DNA of 64,000 nt from Algoriphagus antarcticus. GTDB taxonomy: Bacteria; Bacteroidota; Bacteroidia; Cytophagales; Cyclobacteriaceae. Position numbers and translations under genes: made by a program. Each line of letters begins with the position of its first letter. The stretch's first letter is position 1. This document shows positions 19,136-28,269 of this stretch, in pieces. The notes under the pieces were generated by a model. It was given only the letters and a program-made list of their open reading frames with translations, had not been told where the DNA came from and made no database searches. The stretch spans positions 1 to 64,000 of the forward strand of contig NZ_MSSW01000023.1 of the NCBI RefSeq assembly GCF_002150685.1. Reading direction: 5' to 3'.

Positions 19136-20482
19136 TCAAAAGGCAAATTGGTATTGCATCACCAGCATTCCTTTGCGGGGTTCAGCAGAATTTTTGATTA
19201 GCTTTTCGGAAGTCCCTTGAGCCAAAATGGGTCGGCTTTGATAGTCGAGCGAGAGCTTGGAGCGATGACCGGCTTGCAGCCAATTGACACCAATGTCATA
19301 TACAGTAAATGGTTCATCAACTTTCACGTAATCCGATATAATCAATTGGGCATAGGGTTGTAATGTGCCCGCATCGCCAAGTAGATCTTTGCGCATCAGG
19401 TAGCCTACTTGGGTATAGTAAACTTGACCAGTTCCGATCAGTGGAAAGTTGTTGCCAGGTCCATTAGCAGTGCCGTTAGCATTCATCCCATTTGCAACAT
19501 TGATCGCACCACCATTTCGTAAGTAGTTTGGGCCAAAATCATAATTGATATAAGCCGCGTAGGCCGTAAAAGCAGTTCCTTTTGCCTTATCCAAGGGCGT
19601 ATCTATGAAGATATCCACCCCGAATTGGGTACTTGGAGCGAGAATTTTCGCGCCTTGAGAAGTAGCTCTGTATTCCATAGCATTGGATTGAGTCGAAAAT
19701 CCAGAACCTACCGCCAGCACTTTCTTCTTTCCTAAATAGGTACCAGTCATGTACGGGAATTGGTTGCTTTCCTTTTCCCAAAACTGCCACATCACATAGC
19801 CTTGGTACTTGAGTTCTGGCGCATTGACACTGTAATAGGCCTGATTGATTACCCCATCAGGTAGGGTTGGCACGGGATTGATCGCAGTCTGAATCGGAAA
19901 AGGGTTGGATGCAGAAAAGCGGTAATCTAATTGTCCAAGTTGACCTTTGGCATAGACGCCAAGCATTCTCACAAATTGATCCGAGATATCATTGGTGGAT
20001 TCCTCGATAAAAGGTAAATCCATACCCAAAATAGTCCCTACAGAAGAGGATGAATAGCGAACAGTTCCATTGACCCCATGAAGTCCTGCTCCGATTGTCA
20101 ATTTGGAGGGGATGACGGCGTATTCACCTGTCACATCGTGCAAGAATAAGCCCGGCTTTCGCGAGGAAAGCGAACCGAAGCTATTGATTCCAAACTGGGT
20201 GTAGACAAATACTTTATCAGTCAGTTGACCAAATGCTTGGTAACGAACTCGTCTCAATCCTACATCAAAACCGCTTTCCTTAGGAGTACCAAACACTGTT
20301 GACCCGGGGTTAAATGCCGTATGTCTTACCCATATTTGCCCTAGTCCTGTTCCTTTGATGTAGTGAGTCTGAGCATCATTCAAGAATACTTTCAATTCTT
20401 TATCCTGCGCATGAAGCGAAGTAGCTAAGAGGGATAAGCACAGTGAAAACCACCCAATAATCTTGTATCTAAAGTTTTTCAT
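19136..20482 (-). CDS. Outer-membrane porin-like channel of the inorganic-carbon operon
   Basis: A 448-aa protein with a cleavable signal ending ATSLHAQ (about residue 25), then alternating beta-strand sequence with many aromatic-girdle residues and a terminal Phe (MQYQFAF), the signature of an outer-membrane barrel. The early strand (GLGQIWVRHTAFNPGS ... DVGLRRVRYQAFGQL) is like phosphate-selective porin O/P relatives. As last gene after dabA, dabB and sulP it probably lets bicarbonate or another small anion cross the outer membrane; that role is inferred from position. A 10-bp stem-loop in the 72-base gap upstream may set its level separately. A strong terminator follows. Confidence 0.75.
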   Translation of the reverse strand: MKNFRYKIIGWFSLCLSLLATSLHAQDKELKVFLNDAQTHYIKGTGLGQIWVRHTAFNPGSTVFGTPKESGFDVGLRRVRYQAFGQLTDKVFVYTQFGINSFGSLSSRKPGLFLHDVTGEYAVIPSKLTIGAGLHGVNGTVRYSSSSVGTILGMDLPFIEESTNDISDQFVRMLGVYAKGQLGQLDYRFSASNPFPIQTAINPVPTLPDGVINQAYYSVNAPELKYQGYVMWQFWEKESNQFPYMTGTYLGKKKVLAVGSGFSTQSNAMEYRATSQGAKILAPSTQFGVDIFIDTPLDKAKGTAFTAYAAYINYDFGPNYLRNGGAINVANGMNANGTANGPGNNFPLIGTGQVYYTQVGYLMRKDLLGDAGTLQPYAQLIISDYVKVDEPFTVYDIGVNWLQAGHRSKLSLDYQSRPILAQGTSEKLIKNSAEPRKGMLVMQYQFAF

Positions 20483-20512
20483 CTATGTTTTTTATAATCA
20501 AGATCAAATCCA

Positions 20513-20541
20513 TCGAGAAATCCCTGAATGAGATTTCTCGA
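20513..20541 (-). other. 10-bp stem-loop between sulP and porin genes
   Basis: TCGAGAAATC (20513-20522) and GATTTCTCGA (20532-20541) are perfect complements around a 9-nt loop. No T-run follows on the minus strand, so it is unlikely to be a full terminator. It may be a processing or stability hairpin, or weak attenuation before the porin. Confidence 0.55.
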
Positions 20542-20554
20542 ATGAAAGGATTGA

Positions 20555-22162
20555 TTAATAGGATTTGGTGAGTTTTGGAAGTTTGCGGGCTGCAAGCTCA
20601 TGATCAGAGACTGCCACGTGTTTTTCTAAACCTATAATTTTAACAGTCCCTCCATTATCCTCGTAGTCATGCTGGAAATGGTGCAGATTCTCCATCACTG
20701 AGTGATCCACCAGTTTGGTGTTTTTCAGATCAATAGTCACATTGAAGCCAGCTGGAATCTCTTCTAACTTTCTTTTGATCCCCAAGTAATTTGAGAAAAT
20801 TGCGGACTTATCGATTTCTACCAAATAGTTGTTACCAGCGAATGAAACCAAAGTAGGCGCCTTGAAGAAAGAGCTGATTGGTGTACCGTTGACTACGTGG
20901 AAGATCATTTTCAAAAGGATACCTGCTGCGATACCCACCAAAAGATCTTCGAAAAGGGTAAACAAAATGGTAACGACGAATATGGCCAACTGCTCCTTAC
21001 CGATTTTAAACGTGTTGACAAATTCCTTTGGATGGGCTAATTTGATTCCAACTGTGATTAGCATTGCGGCCAAAGCTGCATTAGGAATCATCTCGATTAT
21101 CGGCGTTGCGACCAATACGAAAATCAGCATAAACAAGCCATGGAAGAAGTTTGCCCAACGGGTTTTAGCGCCGCTATTGACGTTTGCAGAGCTACGGGCT
21201 ACTTCTGAAATCATAGGAAGACCACCAAGGAATGCCGCCAAGGTATTTCCCACCCCTACTGCGATCAAATCTTTATTGTTGTCAGACTTACGCTTGTAAG
21301 GATCCACCATGTCAATGGCCTTTACGGTAAGTAAGGATTCCAATGAACCCACCAAGGCAAACATGATCACGTATTTTATGAAAGTACCAGTCATCGCAAA
21401 CCCACCAAAATCTGCATTGTACTTCACATTCTCTACAAAATTTCCAATATGAAGTAGCGCATAGGCCGGTTCAGTATGCTGAAAATCCATCAACAGCTCG
21501 GCTGGAATAGCCAAAAGTAAAACCACCAAAGGAGCAGGTATTTTCTTGATTTTGGCATTTTTGATATAAGGCCATCCCATCATAATTGCCAGTGCGACTA
21601 CACCGATCAAGGAAGCTTTAGGATCAAGATTTACCAGAAAAGTAGGGATGCTTAAAATCATGTCGATGATCGTTTTTCCTTTGTAAAGGACAGGATCGAC
21701 ATCCAGTAAAATAGGAATCTGCTTCGCAATAATGATAATACCAATTGCTGCAAGCATCCCGTGAATCGCAGAAAGTGGGAAGATATCAGCTAATTTCCCG
21801 AGTTTGAAAACCCCAAAAAGCACCTGAACCAAACCTGCTACGACCATTGCGCCAAGGGCAAATCGCCAGCCGATCTCTCCCCCACCAAAGTCTGTCACCG
21901 CTCCGGCCACAACTACGATCAATCCAGCAGCTGGACCTTTGATCGTCATCTTAGATCCTGCGAAAATACTGACTACAATACCACCAATGATTGCAGTAAG
22001 CAATCCCATGATCGGTGGAAAGTCAGAAGCTTTTGCAATCCCCAAACTCAACGGCATTGCCAACAAAAATACGACGAAGCCAGATACGGCATCCGAAGAG
22101 AAGTTCTCTTTTAATCCTTCCCATCCATCTTTTGGAAGCGAAAGCTTGGTTGATTTTTCCAT
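20555..22162 (-). CDS. SulP-family anion (bicarbonate/sulfate) transporter with STAS domain
   Basis: SLC26/SulP transporter of 535 aa. The N-terminal membrane part of about 12-14 helices starts with the family segment VSGFVVFLLAMPLSLGIAKA, includes GPAAGLIVVVAG and GGLPMISEVARSS, and is followed by a C-terminal STAS domain from about residue 435. The frame begins with TTG at 22171, but ATG at 22162 is preferred. The gene lies 39 bases downstream of dabB. In marine bacteria BicA-type SulP proteins carry bicarbonate with sodium; being next to DabAB makes bicarbonate the most likely substrate, although sulfate cannot be excluded from the sequence. Confidence 0.88.
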   Translation of the reverse strand: MEKSTKLSLPKDGWEGLKENFSSDAVSGFVVFLLAMPLSLGIAKASDFPPIMGLLTAIIGGIVVSIFAGSKMTIKGPAAGLIVVVAGAVTDFGGGEIGWRFALGAMVVAGLVQVLFGVFKLGKLADIFPLSAIHGMLAAIGIIIIAKQIPILLDVDPVLYKGKTIIDMILSIPTFLVNLDPKASLIGVVALAIMMGWPYIKNAKIKKIPAPLVVLLLAIPAELLMDFQHTEPAYALLHIGNFVENVKYNADFGGFAMTGTFIKYVIMFALVGSLESLLTVKAIDMVDPYKRKSDNNKDLIAVGVGNTLAAFLGGLPMISEVARSSANVNSGAKTRWANFFHGLFMLIFVLVATPIIEMIPNAALAAMLITVGIKLAHPKEFVNTFKIGKEQLAIFVVTILFTLFEDLLVGIAAGILLKMIFHVVNGTPISSFFKAPTLVSFAGNNYLVEIDKSAIFSNYLGIKRKLEEIPAGFNVTIDLKNTKLVDHSVMENLHHFQHDYEDNGGTVKIIGLEKHVAVSDHELAARKLPKLTKSY

Positions 22163-22201
22163 ATTTTTCAAGGGTAGAGCCTACCCATTTAAGTGAATAT
22201 T

Positions 22202-24139
22202 TTAATAAGAGTTGGCCTTTGCCGCCAAGGGTCGTTTGATGAATTGATTTTTTTTGCTCAGGGCTAAATCATCGGAGCTCAAAGATGAAATCTCTCGATC
22301 CACCGTTGCGCCCATAAATAGTCTGGCGAAAATTCGAATAGTTACGATTCCTTCCATGACGAAAGTCAAGGCTGCAATGCCAGCCAGGAGAAACTGATCT
22401 TCATGAATGTGGGAAAAGAGCAGGTCCTCCCCAAGGAAGGTTGGAGACAGTGGAAAGCCCATCAATCCCAGCGCACTGAGCAGAAACAGAAATGCTACAA
22501 GTGGATATTTGGTCACGTAGCCTTTGTAGTGATGCAGGCCGTGTTGACCGGTCAAGCGCTTCAGCCAATCAATGATCAGCAATCCAGAAATACCAAAGAA
22601 GATGACGCCGCTTAGATAGATTGCCACTTGTGGCCAAGCGAATAATTCATTTTCAGCAATCGCCAGCACCATCCAGAAGTGATTTAGAATCAATAGAATC
22701 CAGCTCAATCGTGCCGATCCACGCTCGGAGAACGCTTTCAATACCATCATCAAAGCGACAAATCCAAAGATCACTGGTAAGTAAACACGCACCGAATCGG
22801 GAATCTTAATCCCTGCTACCAATAGGCTCAGGCCTAGAACATAGGTCGGAATAAAGTAAAGCAGCACTGTCTTGTAGGTTAAGAAATCCAATCGATGCCC
22901 CAGGTTTTTGAGCGGTCTAAATACCAATCGATTCATCAATAGATCTAGGTTCCACTCTTTCAGGCTCCAGATGTAGCAGGATATGATAAGCCTGGAAGCA
23001 AGACCAGTCTTGACAGATTTCAACTTAGGTTCAAAACCGTAGAACTGCTCCCGAATCAGGTAGCTGACGATGGAAGGGGAAACTAAGAGTTGGTAAGTTC
23101 TAAGGAACGCATTTCCTGCAAAGTGAATCAAAACCAAGGTTTCCAATCCTAAAGCCACTTCGATAAACATAATCCCGATTTGAGTCAGGGAAGCGTAGCC
23201 AATTTGGGTTTTCACAGAAGTCTGAACCCGTGCGATCATCGTCGAAAGTACCGCCGTGGTTAAGCCAATCAGTCCGATAATGATTCGGACTCCGATTTGA
23301 TTTTCCCAGAAAGGAAAAGTCCGAAGCAATAGAAATACGCCCAAATGCACCGAAAGCGAGCCATAGAAAATAGCCGAAGAAGGCGTCGGGCCTTCCATCG
23401 CTCTGGGTAGCCAGGAAGAAAAGGGAAACTGTGCAGATTTGGCAGCAGCTGCAAGCAAGAGCATGAGGGAAATGAAAAGCCCAATACCCGAATGTCCCAA
23501 AAGGTGCTCGTGTACCAGTTCAGCATTGCCGAGTTTGTGGAAAGTCACATTCTCATGCCACAGGTGATGACTGGCCCACATGGCTAAAATCATCCCCACA
23601 TCACCAATTCTGTAGATCGAAAACACGCGAATCGCATTTCGGGTTGGTAGGTAATTATTTCGATAAAATGCGATCAACAAGAACGAAGAGATTCCCAAAA
23701 CTTCCCACCCGATAAATAAGGTTTCAAAATTTCCCGCCAAAACGGTGATATTGAATCCTAAGTAAAAGAAGAGAACAGTATTGAAAAATCGCTTGTATCC
23801 AGGCTCACGGTGCAGGTAGTACCGGCTGTAGAATGTGATCAAGAACGTCAACAAAGCGCCGACTGTGACATAAACCGCCCCTACCCGATCAAAGAAAAAG
23901 TCAATCAGAAATTCAAAGTTTGGATTTCGATATAAGACAAATTCTTTCACATTTACTGCACCAAAACCTTCAACTGCCCACAATACCAGTAATACCAGAA
24001 TGCTGATCAGATTAAGTCCAGCAGTGTAGAAGGCTACTTTTGAAAGGAGATTTTCACGACTTTCTGGGATAATCAAACTCAAAACAAAACCGACTAGAGG
24101 TATCCCAATCATCAGTTGGATAAAGAATGTTAATTCCAT
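22202..24139 (-). CDS. dabB: DabB: NuoL/MrpA-like membrane subunit of DAB carbon uptake
   Basis: A 645-aa polytopic protein of the proton-conducting NuoL/ND5 family (PF00361). The central antiporter core is recognisable (SWLPRAMEGPTPSSAIFYGS, IGYASLTQIGIMFIEV). Outside complex I, a NuoL-like protein encoded directly after a DUF2309 protein is DabB (MpsA in Staphylococcus). It is thought to couple the proton or sodium gradient to one-way CO2 hydration by DabA. Its ATG overlaps the dabA stop as TAATG. No other nuo genes are near, which argues against complex I. Confidence 0.9.
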   Translation of the reverse strand: MELTFFIQLMIGIPLVGFVLSLIIPESRENLLSKVAFYTAGLNLISILVLLVLWAVEGFGAVNVKEFVLYRNPNFEFLIDFFFDRVGAVYVTVGALLTFLITFYSRYYLHREPGYKRFFNTVLFFYLGFNITVLAGNFETLFIGWEVLGISSFLLIAFYRNNYLPTRNAIRVFSIYRIGDVGMILAMWASHHLWHENVTFHKLGNAELVHEHLLGHSGIGLFISLMLLLAAAAKSAQFPFSSWLPRAMEGPTPSSAIFYGSLSVHLGVFLLLRTFPFWENQIGVRIIIGLIGLTTAVLSTMIARVQTSVKTQIGYASLTQIGIMFIEVALGLETLVLIHFAGNAFLRTYQLLVSPSIVSYLIREQFYGFEPKLKSVKTGLASRLIISCYIWSLKEWNLDLLMNRLVFRPLKNLGHRLDFLTYKTVLLYFIPTYVLGLSLLVAGIKIPDSVRVYLPVIFGFVALMMVLKAFSERGSARLSWILLILNHFWMVLAIAENELFAWPQVAIYLSGVIFFGISGLLIIDWLKRLTGQHGLHHYKGYVTKYPLVAFLFLLSALGLMGFPLSPTFLGEDLLFSHIHEDQFLLAGIAALTFVMEGIVTIRIFARLFMGATVDREISSLSSDDLALSKKNQFIKRPLAAKANSY

Positions 24140-26637
24140 TAGATTGAATCGATTAAGTAAACAGGCATATTTCCGGCTTCGTCCTTTAGTTTATCCTGAA
24201 GATGATCAATGTGATCGATGCTGCTCAATGGCTTGTAGTTCACAAACTCCCCATCTTTATAGTGCAAAAACTGCTTGGTTACAGGTTCGATCACTACAAA
24301 GTGGACCCAATAATTCTTCACCCATTCGTAGGTGGCAGGATTAGCCAAGAACACTTCCATCACTACTTCAGGAAAGTGCTCTACGATCAGCATCAAGCGA
24401 ATAGGATCATGGATTTCTACCATTTGGTATGGCAATCCAGTTCTCAAATCGCCATCTGCGCCATTGGCTACCCCGATTAGTCCCACCACATTATGAGGCA
24501 GTTTGGTGCCCGCGCCCAGATGGTCGTTATCCATTCTGGAGAAATAGTATTCCAAATTGATCCCGCCACAGACCGGAGCCGCAGCACCAAGAATCTTGGT
24601 TAGGGCTTTTCCAGCAGGATCCTTTCGATAGTCATAAGAATTCAAGAATGCACGACGATCTAGGAATAATCCTTTGATTGTAGACTTTCTGGAAACAATA
24701 CAGAGACTATTTGTCGCATGATTGTACTCAGGTCTTGGTTCGAAAAGTGAGAATGCACGCTTTTTAACTGCTGCATGAATTGAACCCACAGATTGAGCTT
24801 TAGAAAGTGTCGCAAACCTTCTGGATCGCTCCATAGAATTCGCATCCAATGCCTCAGCGAATAGTCCTACGTTCTTATGATGTGAGCGCAAATTTGCTTC
24901 TGATAAAACCTCAAGATCATAGTATTCGATCTCATCCTTAGTCGTATCATGAAGCGCTCCTACAAATTGAGCTGACACAGGAATCTCGATGCCACGGGAA
25001 GCTAAAATCTCCCGAACCCGAGAATCATTTGCCATGTGAGCTGCCACTCGAGCATTCACTGAACCCGGTCTACCGCAGCATGCGCCACAATCATAACCTG
25101 CATAATGCGTATTGTTGATGCTAGAAGCGCCATGACCGATTAGGTATACCAAAGGGGAAAAACCCGAAATCAAGCCGATGGAACGAAGTAAACTTTCGAT
25201 TCGGTCGGCCATTTCCTCGATTTTGAATCCGATCTGAAGCTCCCCTTCAAATTCTCCTTTGTGCTCAATAGTCAATGATCCATTTGGATCCATGTGCTTA
25301 AAAGAAGAAACTTCCAGCGCTGAGCTGGATGGACTGAAGATGTTCTTCACCAGATTCAAAGCTGACCAAAAACCAATAGTCTGTGCACTGACCCAGCCTC
25401 TGACTAAGGAATGACTGTTTTGATTGAAATGAACGTCTTTTTGGAGCTTTTTATGAGAAGCTGTTTCCTTAATCAAGTATTTTGGGAAAACTGGAGCAGG
25501 ACAAACTTTCGTATGGAATTTCCCGAATTCAGGTTGGAAGTAAAATTCCACGCTGAAGAATCCCGGCGTACCGAAAGTGGCGCAAGTTGGTGCGATGAAT
25601 TCCAAATACCTCCGCATCGAACATTCCCGGTCATCAATGCAGAACATTGCCTGAAAGCTGGGAATCTCTTTAGACTCAGCTACTGGCTTCACGTGGCTGA
25701 TTCCTGCTAAGACTTCATCGTAATAGCTCCATTCGTAAGCTTCCTGAAAGCATTGTAAAATCAAATCTTGCTCTTCGATAAGGCTAGTCTCAAATAATTG
25801 GGAAGTCTCATGGGGAAAGCGAACTCCGATTGGAATCCAGTTTTCACCAAACTTCTGATCCAAAGCATCGATTTCCAGAAGACATTCAAAGATCAACAAG
25901 TCCTCAAATTTGATCGGTCGGCGATCCAAGAGTGAGCTAGGCTGATCTTCCAAAACAGAGACCATTCCCGACCAACCCGGATGGGCGAATTGCTGGTCAA
26001 AAAGGTACCAACCGTATGCTTCTTCACGACCAACCAAGATTTCTAATAGTTGTGTCAGGTTAAGCTTTGGATTTGCAATCAGTTTTTTAGCTCGCTTTCC
26101 TTTGAAAATGGATGAATAACTAGCTTGATTGATTTGCCGAATTGCGTCTAGAAAACCTGTTGATTCGACAGGGAAAGACCAGATAGAAATCCCCTGATCC
26201 AGGTAAGCGGCTAGTAATCTAAAGAGAAATGGGTGGATGCTTTTGTCCAAATTGATATGGTAATCCACTTTCCAATGGGCTCTAAATGAGCCAACCTTCG
26301 GATAGGTCTGCTGTATGGCGGGAGAATCTAGGATTTTCACTGCCCAATGATTGGCTTCATTTTCGCCGAAGTGATTTTGGACAACTTGCTGTAAAATTTC
26401 TCCTTTAATCTTTTTCTCCCGATAGAGAGTTTGGTATTCGGCGATTGACAAATAACCTTTAAAGCCAAACTGGGAATTGGCTTGTTTTAGTGCCTGATGA
26501 AATGGTAAATGTTGAAACGCATGTAGCGTATTATGATGGACAAAGTCCTTCAAAGGCGCTTGGCTTGGAAGATAATGCCTGATTTCATGCAGGATCTCAT
26601 CCAAATCATAAGCATGCGAATGCTTAGATTGATTCAT
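24139..26637 (-). CDS. dabA: DabA: zinc beta-carbonic-anhydrase-like subunit (DUF2309)
   Basis: A 832-aa protein of the DUF2309/UPF0753 family. The putative zinc ligands are present with family spacing: C333 and D335 in FCIDDRECS, H502 in GHGASS and C517 in YDCGACCGRPG (15 residues apart, as in Halothiobacillus DabA). The N-terminal motif DFVHHNTLHAFQ is also characteristic. With DabB it forms an energy-coupled system that converts CO2 to bicarbonate vectorially and traps inorganic carbon. The frame is open from a TTG at 26697; ATG at 26637 is preferred and matches the family N-terminus. The stop overlaps dabB. Heterotrophs use such systems to feed carboxylases at air-level CO2. Confidence 0.92.
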   Translation of the reverse strand: MNQSKHSHAYDLDEILHEIRHYLPSQAPLKDFVHHNTLHAFQHLPFHQALKQANSQFGFKGYLSIAEYQTLYREKKIKGEILQQVVQNHFGENEANHWAVKILDSPAIQQTYPKVGSFRAHWKVDYHINLDKSIHPFLFRLLAAYLDQGISIWSFPVESTGFLDAIRQINQASYSSIFKGKRAKKLIANPKLNLTQLLEILVGREEAYGWYLFDQQFAHPGWSGMVSVLEDQPSSLLDRRPIKFEDLLIFECLLEIDALDQKFGENWIPIGVRFPHETSQLFETSLIEEQDLILQCFQEAYEWSYYDEVLAGISHVKPVAESKEIPSFQAMFCIDDRECSMRRYLEFIAPTCATFGTPGFFSVEFYFQPEFGKFHTKVCPAPVFPKYLIKETASHKKLQKDVHFNQNSHSLVRGWVSAQTIGFWSALNLVKNIFSPSSSALEVSSFKHMDPNGSLTIEHKGEFEGELQIGFKIEEMADRIESLLRSIGLISGFSPLVYLIGHGASSINNTHYAGYDCGACCGRPGSVNARVAAHMANDSRVREILASRGIEIPVSAQFVGALHDTTKDEIEYYDLEVLSEANLRSHHKNVGLFAEALDANSMERSRRFATLSKAQSVGSIHAAVKKRAFSLFEPRPEYNHATNSLCIVSRKSTIKGLFLDRRAFLNSYDYRKDPAGKALTKILGAAAPVCGGINLEYYFSRMDNDHLGAGTKLPHNVVGLIGVANGADGDLRTGLPYQMVEIHDPIRLMLIVEHFPEVVMEVFLANPATYEWVKNYWVHFVVIEPVTKQFLHYKDGEFVNYKPLSSIDHIDHLQDKLKDEAGNMPVYLIDSI

Positions 26638-26732
26638 AAAGTTATGCTCAAATAGTGGAAGTAAAGCTTCTAGAGAAGCGATTAGGACATCAACCAAAAG
26701 GTTGATTTCAGGCTTTTAGAGCCGAAAAAAAT

Positions 26733-27107
26733 TCAGACTAATTCTGACTTCCAGCAGCCAAAAAGATCATAGAAGTGAATGCAACCTTGTTTGGCTTTTG
26801 ACGAGAAAAATGAGGTCTGCCAATCCGTAAAGTCCTTTTTGGAATCAGAAAATGTGGGAGTTTCTACATAATAAAGCAGAGGTAGATCTTCCGTTTCACT
26901 TTTTTCTTCCTGCTCCTGATTTTCTATCAGTAGGAGCTCAATGGAAGAGTCCTCGAGAAGTATTGGGTGAAGCTGGCTATCGTAAATCTCCGAGGAAATT
27001 TGTTCCTGCTCTTGGGTAGCCAGTGACTCAAGTGTATCGCTAACCCCAATTCCCAGAAGGAAGAGTGATCTAAAAGCAAACAGTATTACACTTAAGAGTA
27101 TCGGCAT
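26733..27107 (-). CDS. Small exported-type protein preceding dabA
   Basis: A 124-aa protein with an N-terminal hydrophobic segment (PILLSVILFAFRSLFLLG, residues 2-19), a long acidic, glutamine/glutamate-rich middle (QEQEQ, ENQEQEEKSETED) and a C-terminal part with two Cys and several aromatics (GCIHFYDLFGCW). No family recognised. It is 95 bases upstream of dabA on the same strand and is probably the first cistron of the inorganic-carbon operon. It might be an anchored periplasmic accessory factor, but that is only positional inference. Confidence 0.55.
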   Translation of the reverse strand: MPILLSVILFAFRSLFLLGIGVSDTLESLATQEQEQISSEIYDSQLHPILLEDSSIELLLIENQEQEEKSETEDLPLLYYVETPTFSDSKKDFTDWQTSFFSSKAKQGCIHFYDLFGCWKSELV

Positions 27108-27573
27108 TTTGTTTTAAAACGTCGAAAGGTAAATCTTTTTTTAAAGCATCAACAAACAGTAGGAAAAAAAAATTACTTGAAAATCTTTAAAGAGAAAACA
27201 TCTCCCACCCTGCTATTGAACTTGTAATTTGAACGAAAGCAAAATGAGTTTATCTTCCATTTAAGGAAAATACTCATGATTGCATCAATTCATCTAAAAC
27301 TTTGAAAGCTACTTTCTAAGCAATAGTTCGTTTTAGTTAGGACTTAGGTTCTTCGAATCAATCCCGTAACTGTACAGAAGATCAAAAAACCTGTCGCATT
27401 GGTACTAAAATGCGCCTAATCACAATATCTGTTCATTTGGCGGAAGCTCATTAGGCAAATATTCAGACTTCCATAAATACTGGACTCGTTATCGAAACCT
27501 TTCCGGAGAAATAAGTCTGACGTACCACTTGTTCATTTAATCACTACAAAATGGACAATGATTTCCGGAAACA
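27108..27573. other. Spacer upstream of carbon-uptake operon with dispersed repeat
   Basis: No gene. It must contain the promoter of the dab operon (27108-27420) and, from 27429, the second copy of repeat family A, whose right end reaches the stop codon of the ABC ATPase gene ending at 27574. Confidence 0.6.
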
Positions 27574-27580
27574 TTACCCT
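27429..27580 (+). repeat. Dispersed repeat family A, copy 2
   Basis: Same family and orientation as 18779-18930. It begins TGTTCATTTGG (TGTCCATTTGG in copy 1) and ends around CATTACCCTG, just overlapping the stop codon region of the ABC ATPase gene. Confidence 0.75.
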
Positions 27581-28269
27581 GTAAAATAAGCATCCAACTC
27601 AGCCAGCATCGCAGACTTGTCTCGCATGTCATTGATGATTTTTCCTTTTTCGAGTAATACAATACGGTCACAAATCTCCGTCACATGGTTCAGGTCATGA
27701 CTCGAAAGCAAAAAAGTAACTTGAGAAGCCTCCTTTATCTGAAGGATTAATTTCTTCAATCGGATTTGAGAGCTAGGATCCAAATTTTCGAAAGGCTCAT
27801 CCAAAAGGACTACCTCAGGATTTCCCATCAAAGCAGCTGCAATCCCTACCTTCTTCAAATTACCTTTTGACAGATCTCGGATATATTTCTTTTTCCCAAC
27901 AATCTCATCATTGAAAAACTCTGTGAACATGTCAAGGTGTAGCTGCAAATCAGCTTCAGAGAGACCATAGATTTTTCGAAGTGTCTGGAAATATTCATCC
28001 GCAGTCAAATAGGATAGCAGCATATGCTCATCCAAATAAGCCCCAGTAGTTCGCTTCCATTCTTCGGATTTACTCACATCCTTCCCGTCAATTTCCACTC
28101 TCCCATTCGAAGCACGAACTAGATCAAGCATTATTCTAAACAAGGTTGTTTTACCCGCACCATTATTACCCACCAAACCAAAGCACTCAGATTTGGGGAT
28201 TTCCAAAAGTGTCACATCGAGTACAACGGCTTCTTTATATTGTTTTTTTAGTTCAGTAACTTTGATCAT
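27574..28269 (-). CDS. ABC transporter ATP-binding protein (ABC-2 type exporter)
   Basis: A 231-aa nucleotide-binding subunit: Walker A GNNGAGKTTL (about 33-42), signature-like LSKGNLKKVG and Walker B VVLLDEPFENLDP. The short, single-domain form is typical of ABC-2 exporters. Its ATG overlaps the TGA of the upstream permease by four bases (ATGA), so the two are coupled and surely form one transporter. Cargo unknown. It ends where repeat family A begins. Confidence 0.9.
   Translation of the reverse strand: MIKVTELKKQYKEAVVLDVTLLEIPKSECFGLVGNNGAGKTTLFRIMLDLVRASNGRVEIDGKDVSKSEEWKRTTGAYLDEHMLLSYLTADEYFQTLRKIYGLSEADLQLHLDMFTEFFNDEIVGKKKYIRDLSKGNLKKVGIAAALMGNPEVVLLDEPFENLDPSSQIRLKKLILQIKEASQVTFLLSSHDLNHVTEICDRIVLLEKGKIINDMRDKSAMLAELDAYFTG

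Noticed and set aside
20829..21299. Plus-strand frame of 156 codons opposite the SulP gene
   Set aside because: Complementary to conserved transporter sequence, with biased composition typical of antisense frames.
22202..24139. Interpreting the NuoL-like gene as complex I
   Set aside because: No other nuo gene is present, and the overlap with a DUF2309 gene defines the DAB arrangement.
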